From: Niastella caeni
GTDB taxonomy: Bacteria; Bacteroidota; Bacteroidia; Chitinophagales; Chitinophagaceae
Assembly (NCBI RefSeq): GCF_004834005.1
Contig: NZ_STFF01000003.1
Coordinates: 434,001-498,000, forward strand
Direction of reading: 5' to 3'
Length of the DNA: 64,000 bases
The stretch's first letter is position 1. Each line of letters starts with the position of its first letter. Under the pieces are notes generated by a model. It did no database searches and was not told where the DNA came from. It worked only from the letters and a program-made list of their open reading frames with translations. Of this stretch, positions 18,101 through 24,802 are shown one piece after another. The translations under genes and the position numbers were made by a program.

Positions 18101-18662
18101 CGGTTCAGATCTTTCGTCTTTGCTGGATTATACCAAAATTATTTTTGAAGATGTATATGAAACAAAATCCCCGTCAATAGAATTCCGGTTTTTCAAAAGC
18201 CCTAAAGAGATCACCTGCAAAGGAGGATTGGAATGCACCAACTTTAGCCGGTTCGAAAGACTGGAACAAGATATAAAAACAGTATTGATAGGATCAGAAT
18301 CTCCACAGCTTATTCCCGATGTTTCCCTGCATTATACGCAGATCGAAAACCAGGAAGTAATTAATTCGGTAAACAAGGAAGTGGCCACATTTATAGACAG
18401 GTTTTTCAGTTGGAATACAAAATTCAATTATTACCAGAATTTCGGTATCAACCCGAAAGGCCAGCAGGAATACAAGGATCTACTAACCAGCAAAATAAAG
18501 GTAGATCTCATTAGCGGCATAAAAGAAAAGCTAAAAGAAACCCACGATAATGTGGACATTAATATTGAAGAAACCTTATTCTTTTACCCGGTTGCGGGCG
18601 CCATTAACAGGCTTGCTTATAAGATCCACAATAATTTACAAGTAAAAACCGCCATGATATGA
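15141..18662 (+). CDS. Large protein with C-terminal actin/Hsp70-like ATPase domain
   Basis: 1173 residues. The first ~590 are not recognisable to me (beta-rich, no membrane helices; a conserved-looking block is TSIPSPFARMDLV near residue 50). From about residue 597 the actin/Hsp70/FtsA nucleotide fold is clear: phosphate-1 FAIDFGTTNTHVEY (about 600-613), phosphate-2 VSIDIGGGTTDIVIY (about 827-841) and adenosine motif TFSGNGSKVV (about 974-983). It is cytoplasmic. The stop codon overlaps the next start (ATGA), so translation is coupled. With the tubulin-like gene just upstream, the operon encodes two different cytomotive-type nucleotidases. The domain call is strong, the role unknown. Confidence 0.82.
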   Translation: MSKIFRLHTGSSENIEHWQTITSALTETFINSIDDPAGSTAHTQITSIPSPFARMDLVRTAFQYVNSKKKLDGTTIYHRMVSDCLDVAEIFFNIDALHDKIEVLEWNSGITLNGGQLDVEANSDLGKLILSSNPKHKLLGETLKMFLFQDQKAFNFSDLKHCYLLNYKHGPELINIIGGTSPATLFFSSANDLSFVDISFANDRVFDNKYFPLYKRGRDFIKFFYSFRAAFPRFSEVFPDINTYLDLTVEMLDDAMKDTIRAMDETNYQSEYVEIVVHAEGNNAEILGTKLRTKNYGVIPSGDDNDFIIEASRIVEGLTPCVLPNEPFNEPLKYAGGTWQRNYHENVPYADDRPLQERTLPNQTHIKYPYLTVSDLLEPYLIRLPYPIDNGKFFNGHYEFKASEKDHGFALPVKKNFFEYFTIADLQGTVADGKKRFELQPLPAGVKAVLRIPIKNNRYIQFTRLYAYNQFHDKIQKANEKENQGIITENQFTLAIYPFIKLNPGINPHYRVLLVDRDVQPLTKHHHYSLNFFDESNPGKPLQLQLPRLRSSKDQAQGVTTKYHIIENNFSLIEISNNNSTGLLIPLFKAQPVAAKSFKFAIDFGTTNTHVEYKVINEDAKPFDITEKDVQVGTLHSPTEETEIYLKNPKLGFGADDIINIIKEEFCPFIINQSTQYKFPQRTIIGDNGSFNPNEANFALADFNIPFWYLKEDLRLSSEITPNLKWVDFSNDARLARRTKAFLKQLFLMIRNKVLLNGGDLAATEIVWFYPSSMPKFRRDFFQKSWEGYYHRYFPNAAKLNKMSESFAPFYYYYHKENVRPHDRPAVSIDIGGGTTDIVIYHSENPIALTSFTFAANAIFGDGYGNTSSYNGFVQRYEGKIKEALSGTSANQLINIYDNLKQKNSSSVELIEFFFSLEDNKLIKDNKIPLSFSNMLAEDNDLKLVFIFFYAAIVYHVARLMKAKHLPVPEYITFSGNGSKVVKLAGGGSDLSSLLDYTKIIFEDVYETKSPSIEFRFFKSPKEITCKGGLECTNFSRFERLEQDIKTVLIGSESPQLIPDVSLHYTQIENQEVINSVNKEVATFIDRFFSWNTKFNYYQNFGINPKGQQEYKDLLTSKIKVDLISGIKEKLKETHDNVDINIEETLFFYPVAGAINRLAYKIHNNLQVKTAMI

Positions 18663-19885
18663 AGAAGCTGCTGCTCCTGCTGATGGTGCTTGTTGCAAAC
18701 ATTGGTTGTATTGCCCGGCAAACGAATGAACCTGCCCTGAAAAAAGCAAAGGATTATATTAATTACAAAATTACCTATTGGGTCCTTGTAGAAAGAAAAA
18801 AGGCGAACGCTGTAAAAGAAAAAGATCTTGACTCAATAAAATCCGAAATCGGGAATATAACCATTGACAATGTCACTGACTTTCAAACGTTGTCAAAAAC
18901 ATTAGGCGTCAAATTCAAAACAGCATTCGACAACATAACCAATCCCATAAACAATATTGAAGTACGTCAATATGCCTCCTATCCGCCGGCAGATGCTGCC
19001 GATCAATTAACACAAAGATGTTTTGAAGAACTGAAAACCCATTACCCAGGCATATACGACGCAATTGTTATACACCAGGAAGCATTAACAAAAACCGTAG
19101 CTCAATATTTAGTTGAAAAAACGCCGCCCCCACCTGGCGAACAGGAAACAACTGAAACCATTCCTAAGGAGATAGTAAACGCTCAAAATGATCCGCCACC
19201 TCCACAATCTTTTAACATGCTTTACCTGGTATTAAATTTCGTTTCGATCCTGGCTGTGATCGCCCTCTTTTTATATCTGCGAAAGGAGAAAAGTAAGATG
19301 GAACAAAGGTTACAGCCGTTTGATGAATTTCTACAAAGCGAAAAAGAGACCGTCAGTCGCCGAAGGAAAGATGAATTTCTTTCTTCTTTGAATAATAACA
19401 ATAAAGCCCCGTTGAATGGTGAAGACATAGAGAAAACCATTGAAGGCAGTAATTGTTTTCAAACCTTAACGGCCGAAGTGAAAGTATTGAAAAAATTACT
19501 GGACCAGAACAATAAAGGCAATAGATCTATGTATGACAATTCTGAACATTTGATGGGAAAAACAGACCCCATGGATATCTTTTACATGAGTGGGCCGGTA
19601 AACAATTATTTTCCCAATTCAGCTAAATCATTGAAGAAAGAAGGCACGGTGTACAAATTTACCGTTAGTAAAAACAAACAGGAAGCCAGCTTTGAGACCC
19701 ACACGGCAGGCGCACCGGTAAGTGAAATTGTTAAACGGATCGAATCCTACATTAAACCAGCCTGTGATGAAGACAATTTGCCCGATCTAAATACCAAAAA
19801 CATCATAACCAAGAAAAGAGGCACCGCAATATTGGAAGGCGATAAATGGGTCATTAAAACCAAAGCCGTAATACACTATGAATAA
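18659..19885 (+). CDS. Signal/TM-anchored operon protein of unknown function
   Basis: Unrecognised 408-residue protein. MKKLLLLLMVLVANIGCIA is a signal sequence. Residues about 22-180 are probably periplasmic, charged and helical, ending in a proline-rich linker (PPPPGEQE ... PPPPQS). One membrane helix follows (about 184-205, LYLVLNFVSILAVIALFLYL), then a basic stop (RKEKSKMEQR) and a cytoplasmic region of about 200 residues with coiled-coil character. It thus bridges the inner membrane and could link the cytosolic actin/tubulin-like proteins to the periplasmic VWA protein (inference). It overlaps the upstream gene by four bases and the next gene by eight. Confidence 0.65.
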   Translation: MKKLLLLLMVLVANIGCIARQTNEPALKKAKDYINYKITYWVLVERKKANAVKEKDLDSIKSEIGNITIDNVTDFQTLSKTLGVKFKTAFDNITNPINNIEVRQYASYPPADAADQLTQRCFEELKTHYPGIYDAIVIHQEALTKTVAQYLVEKTPPPPGEQETTETIPKEIVNAQNDPPPPQSFNMLYLVLNFVSILAVIALFLYLRKEKSKMEQRLQPFDEFLQSEKETVSRRRKDEFLSSLNNNNKAPLNGEDIEKTIEGSNCFQTLTAEVKVLKKLLDQNNKGNRSMYDNSEHLMGKTDPMDIFYMSGPVNNYFPNSAKSLKKEGTVYKFTVSKNKQEASFETHTAGAPVSEIVKRIESYIKPACDEDNLPDLNTKNIITKKRGTAILEGDKWVIKTKAVIHYE

Positions 19886-21407
19886 TTTCCAGTTCACAGA
19901 GATTATTGGGGTATGCATTATTATTTGCTTTCAGCTTGTTATTTTCTTTAAAACCAAAAAACAGATCGCTGTTTACAGAACCATTTTCCCGAACGCAGAT
20001 TGTTTTGAAATTATTAAACCCGGCCTGTTGAAACAATACCTTGAATTACAACCCGCCGAGCTGCTTACGCATTTAGACAAATATGCAGAGGAAAGCATGC
20101 CCGCTGTAAGCCAGCCCGTATTTGTAGGCATGGGCGGTTTCAAATTACAGGAGGAAGACCATCGCATTTTCATTGATCTCATAAACAAAAAGAAAGGCGG
20201 CAATAAGGTTACCAATAAGATCATTTATGCCATAAATACGTATCTTATCAGGAACCGCGGCGTTGCATCGGATTTTCATCTGATAAAAGATGTAGTGGAA
20301 AGAAATACCGATGCTATAGAAGAAGACATTAACCAGTCTGTTTCCCTGCCGTTGTATCTTGGTTTGCTTGGAACTTTCCTGGGCATTGTATTCGGGCTCT
20401 TCCAGATAGCGGGGGTTGATTTCGCAGCCGACACAACTGCGCTGAACACGGCCATATCCCTGTTACTGGATGGCGTAAAAATAGCCATGATCGCCAGCTT
20501 TACCGGGCTTTTGTTTATGGTGATCAATAGCGGCTACACCTTCAAAGGCGCTAAATCACTGGTAGAAGAAAAGAAGAACGATTTCTATACGTTCATTCAA
20601 ACCGACCTGCTGCCCCTATTGAACCAGAACATCAACTCTACCCTGTTCTCTTTACAAAGCAACCTGCACAAATTCAATGAAGAGTTCAAAACCAATGTTG
20701 GCAAATTAGGGTCGGTAATGGGCAAAAATTACGACACCATTATAGCACAGGAAAAAATACTGGATGCCCTGCAAAAAATAGATATTTTATCGTATGCAGA
20801 TGCTAATGTAAAGGTGCTTCATCAATTGAAGTTAACCACCGGCCGGTTTGAAACGTTTAACCAATACCTCACCAATGCCACTGAGCTGGTTAATCAGGCT
20901 ACCCTGTTTACCCAGTCGATGGAGGAGATGATGAAACGAACAGACAACCTGAATCTATTGGGCGAAAAGATCGTTTCGGTATTTGAAGAAAACCAGGCAC
21001 TGGCCAAATTCCTGCAAAACCATTACAGTGCATTAGACGAAAGTCATCAGCTAATAACGCAAGCCGTAAATGGCATTGGCAATACGCTTGACGAAAGCCT
21101 GGTCAAATTAAAAGAGTTCACCCAGGATCGCATTACCGAAGTACAGAAAATAACATTAAAGGAAATAGACCTGATGGAAAGCCAGTACCCTGAAAGATGG
21201 AAAAAGCTTGACAACCTGGCATTCCTGGAAACAGTGAACAAACACCTTACCGATATGAAGATGAGCACCGCTGCACAGATCGGTAGTGTTGCCAATGAAG
21301 TACGGACATTAAATGACAATATGGTCAACATACAAAAAGCGATCCTCACCCGTGGCAGCCGTAAAAGCAGTTTTAAAAAATTATTTGATTGGGTAAAATC
21401 AATATAG
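19878..21407 (+). CDS. MotA/TolQ/ExbB-family proton-channel protein with long tail (ZorA-like)
   Basis: 509 residues. There are three membrane segments: about 4-24 (IIGVCIIICFQLVIFF), 153-178 (LPLYLGLLGTFLGIVFGLFQIAG) and 191-216 (AISLLLDGVKIAMIASFTGLLFMVINSG). The last two are the MotA/TolQ/ExbB core with its G-T-F-x-G and A-S-x-x-G-L signatures. The C-terminal ~290 residues form a long cytoplasmic, mostly helical tail, an architecture shared with ZorA of Zorya phage-defence systems. The protein should form a pentameric collar around the MotB-like product of the next gene and use the proton or sodium gradient. The ion-channel family is confident; the ZorA-like label is by architecture, not by search. 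Confidence 0.82.
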   Translation: MNNFQFTEIIGVCIIICFQLVIFFKTKKQIAVYRTIFPNADCFEIIKPGLLKQYLELQPAELLTHLDKYAEESMPAVSQPVFVGMGGFKLQEEDHRIFIDLINKKKGGNKVTNKIIYAINTYLIRNRGVASDFHLIKDVVERNTDAIEEDINQSVSLPLYLGLLGTFLGIVFGLFQIAGVDFAADTTALNTAISLLLDGVKIAMIASFTGLLFMVINSGYTFKGAKSLVEEKKNDFYTFIQTDLLPLLNQNINSTLFSLQSNLHKFNEEFKTNVGKLGSVMGKNYDTIIAQEKILDALQKIDILSYADANVKVLHQLKLTTGRFETFNQYLTNATELVNQATLFTQSMEEMMKRTDNLNLLGEKIVSVFEENQALAKFLQNHYSALDESHQLITQAVNGIGNTLDESLVKLKEFTQDRITEVQKITLKEIDLMESQYPERWKKLDNLAFLETVNKHLTDMKMSTAAQIGSVANEVRTLNDNMVNIQKAILTRGSRKSSFKKLFDWVKSI

Positions 21408-21440
21408 GCATACAACCAACCTGAACCACTATTAACATTA

Positions 21441-22103
21441 ATGAAAGTCAATAAAACAGATTCCTTCTGGACCAGCTATACCGACCTCATGACCAGCCTG
21501 TTCTTCATCATGCTGGTATTATACGTATTAACCTACGTACGAATGAATACCACCATCAAATTGCAGAAAGAAAAACTGGCGATCATTGAAACCGTAGAGG
21601 AAAACCTGAAACCATTAAAAAGCGATCAGTCCTTATTTACTTATGAAGAGCAGTATAAGCGGTTCAAGCTCTCGTTCGATGTAAAATTCAAACTCGGTGA
21701 ATCGAAGCTAAGCAATAGTACGCTGGAACAATATCCCACCACCATTCATAAGATCGATAAAGCCGGCGAAAAACTGAAATCGATCATCGATAACCTGAAA
21801 AAGGCCAAGGAAGTGAACCCCAAGCTCAAAAATGTTTCTTATATCCTTGTAATTGCAGGGTACGCTTCCCGCATCGGCCACGATGCTTACCGCAATTACG
21901 AATTAAGCTATTGGCGGGCATTAAATCTGCGAGATTACTGGTACTCCAAAGGCATCGACTTTGAAGCGCCTGAATATAATGGTTTAATTGACCTGCAAAT
22001 ATCCGGTAACGGATGGGGCGGCGTTGGGCGCCTGCAGAATAATGAAGAAGATAACCAGCGGTTCCTTATACAGATATTTCCTAAAATCGGAGACTTTCAA
22101 TGA
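21441..22103 (+). CDS. MotB/OmpA-like stator protein (ZorB-like)
   Basis: 220 residues. A short cytoplasmic N-terminus leads into one membrane helix with the channel aspartate, YTDLMTSLFFIMLVLY (Asp15), the MotB/ExbD/TolR-type pattern. The C-terminal part carries an OmpA-like peptidoglycan-binding domain: VIAGYASRIGHDAYRNYELSYWRALNLRDYW (about 137-167) matches the OmpA G-x-x-x-x-G-x-x-x-x-N-x-x-L-S-x-x-R-A motif. It should be the stator partner of the preceding MotA-like protein, anchored to the cell wall. It starts 33 bases after that gene and overlaps the next by four bases. The pair resembles ZorA/ZorB, but the Zorya effectors are absent. Confidence 0.85.
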   Translation: MKVNKTDSFWTSYTDLMTSLFFIMLVLYVLTYVRMNTTIKLQKEKLAIIETVEENLKPLKSDQSLFTYEEQYKRFKLSFDVKFKLGESKLSNSTLEQYPTTIHKIDKAGEKLKSIIDNLKKAKEVNPKLKNVSYILVIAGYASRIGHDAYRNYELSYWRALNLRDYWYSKGIDFEAPEYNGLIDLQISGNGWGGVGRLQNNEEDNQRFLIQIFPKIGDFQ

Positions 22104-22627
22104 AACAACTACCCCTCTACTTTATATCAGCCATGCTGATGCTGGAAGGCTGCACAGGCTGCCCGAAATCTGGCAGAAGGAATAGAAGCCAGAACGTAAC
22201 CGCTTCTCAAAAGAGTGAAGAGAACCCAAAAAGGTTTAGTGGAAAAACCGTTGTGAAAATGGAAAAAGAAAACGGCGTTTATAAGATCCCTGTAACCATC
22301 AATGGAGCCAACATGACTTTTATCTTTGATACGGGCGCCGGGCTTATTTCCATTTCCAATGTGGAAGCATCCTATTTGTATAAACAGGGAAAGCTAACCG
22401 CTGATGATATTATGGGCGAAGCCAATTTTGTAGATGCAAATGGTGATATTTCAGTTGGTACAATCATAAGACTAAAAGAAGTTTCAATCAGCAACAGAAC
22501 TATTTATAACATCCAGGCTTCGGTTGTTGATAATTCCGTAGCCCCCCTATTATTTGGTCAATCGGCCCTGGAACAATTTGGAAAGATCTCCATCGATTAC
22601 AGTAATAACACCATCACTTTTGAATAA
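22100..22627 (+). CDS. Retropepsin-like aspartic protease lipoprotein
   Basis: Last gene of the operon, 175 residues. The N-terminus MKQLPLYFISAMLMLEGC is a lipoprotein-type signal (Cys18, followed by TGC). Residues about 50-175 match the retropepsin-like fold (gag-asp protease): ITIPVTINGANMTFIFDTGAGLISI carries the catalytic DTGA, and the C-terminal VVDNSVAPLLFGQSALEQFGKISIDYSNNTITFE has the flanking Leu-x-Gly-Q and final strand of these single-lobe, dimeric proteases. It is probably periplasmic and could process envelope components of the system. It overlaps the MotB-like gene by four bases. Substrate unknown. Confidence 0.8.
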   Translation: MKQLPLYFISAMLMLEGCTGCPKSGRRNRSQNVTASQKSEENPKRFSGKTVVKMEKENGVYKIPVTINGANMTFIFDTGAGLISISNVEASYLYKQGKLTADDIMGEANFVDANGDISVGTIIRLKEVSISNRTIYNIQASVVDNSVAPLLFGQSALEQFGKISIDYSNNTITFE

Positions 22628-22757
22628 CCTCACTAACATTCGTTGTGCCAAATATTTCGGCTCTCCGCTATATTTATAAACATTTTCCATACCCACCCCC
22701 TTCTGAATGAGTTATTTACGTGTAAAACACCCTTTATTAAAAAGGGGGTAAAAGAGC

Positions 22758-22788
22758 TTGCTACGCGTAGGGTATTTTTATAAATTTG
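22758..22788 (+). promoter_or_regulatory. Promoter of clpS
   Basis: TTG (22758-22760), 20 bases, then TAAATTTG (22781-22788): a good Bacteroidota promoter, 22 bases ahead of the clpS ATG. A short CCCTTT...AAAGGG dyad lies just upstream at 22730-22746. Confidence 0.7.
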
Positions 22789-22809
22789 TAACGGAATAAA
22801 CCATTGTAT

Positions 22810-23106
22810 ATGGCTATCAGCGGAACAGTTCGACCACAATATGAAGAGGAAACCGATGTGCTTACCACACTGGATGAGCCTTATAGTCTTATTGTTTGGA
22901 ATGATGAAGTAAATACCTTTGAATGGGTAATAGAAACATTGGTAGAAGTGTGCGGTCATTCAACCGAACAGGCTGAACAATGCGCTTATATCATCCACTT
23001 CCAGGGAAAATATGCCGTTAAACAAGGCTCTTACGACGATCTGAAACCCCAATGCGATGCCATTACCGACCGTGGTATTGGCGCTACCCTTGAAGTATTG
23101 ACCTAG
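22810..23106 (+). CDS. clpS: ATP-dependent Clp protease adaptor ClpS
   Basis: ClpS delivers N-degron substrates to ClpA/ClpC-ClpP. I chose the ATG at 22810 (98 residues, normal for ClpS); an in-frame TTG two codons upstream is a weaker choice. After a variable N-terminal tail, residues about 24-98 match the ClpS fold: PYSLIVWNDEVNTFEWVIETLVEVCGHSTEQAEQCAYIIHFQGKYAVKQGSYDDL. The N-D-E-x-x-T-F and H-F-x-G-K-x-x-V blocks form the N-degron pocket and Clp-binding face. The next gene is aat, the transferase that makes such N-degrons, a functionally coherent pair. Very likely correct. Confidence 0.93.
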   Translation: MAISGTVRPQYEEETDVLTTLDEPYSLIVWNDEVNTFEWVIETLVEVCGHSTEQAEQCAYIIHFQGKYAVKQGSYDDLKPQCDAITDRGIGATLEVLT

Positions 23107-23146
23107 AAATTACGCCAACGTAATACACTAACTTTTGACTGCTGCC

Positions 23147-23168
23147 GTCCCGATGGCTATCGGGAATC
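23147..23168. repeat. GTCCCGA...TCGGGA palindrome
   Basis: GTCCCGATGGCTATCGGGA lies between clpS and aat. It is one of four related short palindromes in the window (also near 11653, 27363 and 58891), each with arms CCCGA/TCGGG and a variable loop. Confidence 0.6.
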
Positions 23169-23226
23169 TTACCCTGAATACATTCTCCTTTTTAATTATT
23201 TTTACGGCAACCAACCACATCCCGGC

Positions 23227-23874
23227 ATGCCTTTATTTGCTTTGGACAAAGAAATAATTTTTCCGCCGGTTCACCTTGCTGAACCGGATGGGTTATTAGC
23301 GGTTGGCGGCGACCTTTCAACCGAACGTTTATTATTGGCTTACCGGCAGGGCATTTTCCCCTGGTACGAAGGGCAACATATTTTGTGGTGGTGCCCTAAC
23401 CCGCGTTTCATTTTAACGCCTGCTACCTTAAAGGTGAGCAAAAGCATGAAACAGTTGTTAAAAAGGCAGGCATTTACCTTCACTATTAATAAAGCATTTT
23501 CTGAGGTTATCAATAATTGCAAAAGCATTGACCGGCCCGGGCAAAGCGGCACCTGGATCACCAACTCCATGAAAGAGGCCTACGTTCGTTTGCACCGGGA
23601 GGGATTTGCGCACAGCGCCGAAGTTTGGTTGAACAATGAACTGGTGGGTGGTTTGTATGGAATAAGACTGGGGAAAGTTTTCTTTGGCGAAAGCATGTTC
23701 AGTAAAGTGAGCAATGCCAGCAAATATGCATTCATCAGTTATGTGCAGCAATTACAACAGGAAGATGTTCAACTCATCGATTGCCAGGTATATACCGAGC
23801 ATTTGGAGAGCCTGGGCGCACAGATGATTCCGCGGGAAGAATTTATTCATTTGCTACAAAGGCTGGTGCCTTAG
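23227..23874 (+). CDS. aat: Leucyl/phenylalanyl-tRNA--protein transferase
   Basis: Aat transfers Leu or Phe from tRNA to proteins with N-terminal Lys or Arg, creating N-degrons recognised by ClpS. The 215 residues show the family blocks in order: FPPVHLAEPDGLLAVGGDLSTERLLLAYRQGIFPWY, the ILWWCPNPRFIL core, YVRLHREGFAHSAEVW, GGLYGIRLGKVFFGESMFSK and DCQVYTEHLESLGAQMIPR. All are characteristic of the GNAT-like Aat fold. It lies 120 bases after clpS on the same strand, with a short palindrome between. The pair supplies tagging and recognition steps of the bacterial N-end rule. Confidence 0.95.
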   Translation: MPLFALDKEIIFPPVHLAEPDGLLAVGGDLSTERLLLAYRQGIFPWYEGQHILWWCPNPRFILTPATLKVSKSMKQLLKRQAFTFTINKAFSEVINNCKSIDRPGQSGTWITNSMKEAYVRLHREGFAHSAEVWLNNELVGGLYGIRLGKVFFGESMFSKVSNASKYAFISYVQQLQQEDVQLIDCQVYTEHLESLGAQMIPREEFIHLLQRLVP

Positions 23875-23875
23875 A

Positions 23876-23943
23876 TGCAGGTTACATGTTACAGGTTACA
23901 GCTTACCCCTGTTGTTCCCTGTAACATGAAACCTGGAACCTGC
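23876..23943. repeat. Palindromic terminator-like repeat between aat and a convergent lipoprotein gene
   Basis: CAGGTTACATGTTACAGG (left arm) and CCTGTAACATGAAACCTGG (right arm) pair around ACAGCTTACCCCTGTTGTT. The element exactly fills the 71-base space between two convergent genes, so it may be a bidirectional terminator. Confidence 0.7.
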
Positions 23944-23945
23944 AA

Positions 23946-24455
23946 CTACTTACTGTAAGTATACGCCGAATAATGTTTCAGGGAAGTCACTTTAAGTTGA
24001 TCATTCTTAACATACACTTTCTTGTACTCACGAAACTGATTGTGATTATCCATAAAACCAACGATACAGGAATACTTATCCTCCCCCTTTTGAATAACGG
24101 GTTGCGGCGGCGTGCCTACGTTAGGCAGATTCAATGTATCATCACCTTCCATCTCTTCGTACTTTAATTTCATAACGTACTGAAAAGTTTTAGGCGTTTC
24201 ATACAGCTTAATAGAGAAATACCAATCGTTTAACGGGTTGTCCGTTCTTTCCTTGTACTCGGCTACCGGTTCGGGGTTCACCGATTCACGGTATTCCGGT
24301 ACTTTTGCTGCGGGCGGTTCTGCTTTAATAGCGGGAGTTGTTTTCTCAGTTGCATCAGCTTTTGCAACCGGATCTTTGATGGCTCCTTGGTTGGATGTTG
24401 TCTCACGACATCCTGCTGCGAGCAAACAGCAAAGTAACAAATTGCGTCTTTTCAT
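23946..24455 (-). CDS. Hypothetical lipoprotein
   Basis: Unrecognised 169-residue protein. MKRRNLLLCCLLAAGC is a good lipoprotein signal (lipobox LAAGC, Cys16). Residues about 20-70 are an Ala/Pro/Lys/Glu-rich low-complexity linker with repeated EYRE/EYKE words. The C-terminal ~100 residues form a compact domain (WYFSIKLYETPKTFQYVMKLKYEEMEGDDTLNLPN ... CIVGFMDNHNQFREYKKVYVKNDQLKVTSLKHYSAY) with probable beta-strands. It probably sits in the outer membrane facing the periplasm or surface. It converges on aat. Function unknown. Confidence 0.65.
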   Translation of the reverse strand: MKRRNLLLCCLLAAGCRETTSNQGAIKDPVAKADATEKTTPAIKAEPPAAKVPEYRESVNPEPVAEYKERTDNPLNDWYFSIKLYETPKTFQYVMKLKYEEMEGDDTLNLPNVGTPPQPVIQKGEDKYSCIVGFMDNHNQFREYKKVYVKNDQLKVTSLKHYSAYTYSK

Positions 24456-24802
24456 AGTGTGGGTTATTTGAACAAAAAATATGGAAAATCAATTACCTGA
24501 AAAAAAGATATCGCAAAATGTTCACAACTTTAATACCAAATTATTTCAAACGGTTCCGACTTAAGCATTTAATAACGCGGCAACGCCCACCCGCCGGGCG
24601 GGAATTTACGCATAGATAATGCAGTAATTACGGGGAAGAGGAATGTTAAATATTGAATGTAGAACGTCCAATGTTGAAGTAAAAGCAGGCTGTAAGCCGT
24701 AAGCAGAAAGCTGTAAGCAGAAATGCAAACTACTTCTGTATTGCTTAAAGCTTATGGCTTATGGCTTACAGCTTAAGGCTTGTATTTCGCGTGCAGCTTT
24801 CA
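24456..24802. repeat. Repeat-filled gap between lipoprotein gene and nuclease gene
   Basis: Contains a 13-base palindrome CCCGCCGGGCGGG (24590-24602), ATTGAATGTAGAACGTCCAATG-type words (24650-24675) and, from about 24685 to 24800, AAGCTGTAAGC words answered by GCTTATGGCTTACAGCTT words, a long hairpin at the 3' end of the nuclease gene. No gene is supported. Confidence 0.65.

Noticed and set aside
13646..18662. Plasmid-type segregation locus (TubZ/ParM)
   Set aside because: No DNA-binding adaptor, no centromere-like repeats near the genes, and the partners are membrane and wall proteins.
11760..22627. Classifying the eight-gene operon as a Zorya system
   Set aside because: Only the ZorA/ZorB-like pair is present. 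ZorC, the ZorD helicase and the ZorE nuclease are missing, so the label would overstate what is seen.
22730..22746. CCCTTT...AAAGGG dyad as terminator of the eight-gene operon
   Set aside because: Short stem without a T-tract on the plus strand and close to the clpS promoter; too weak to call.
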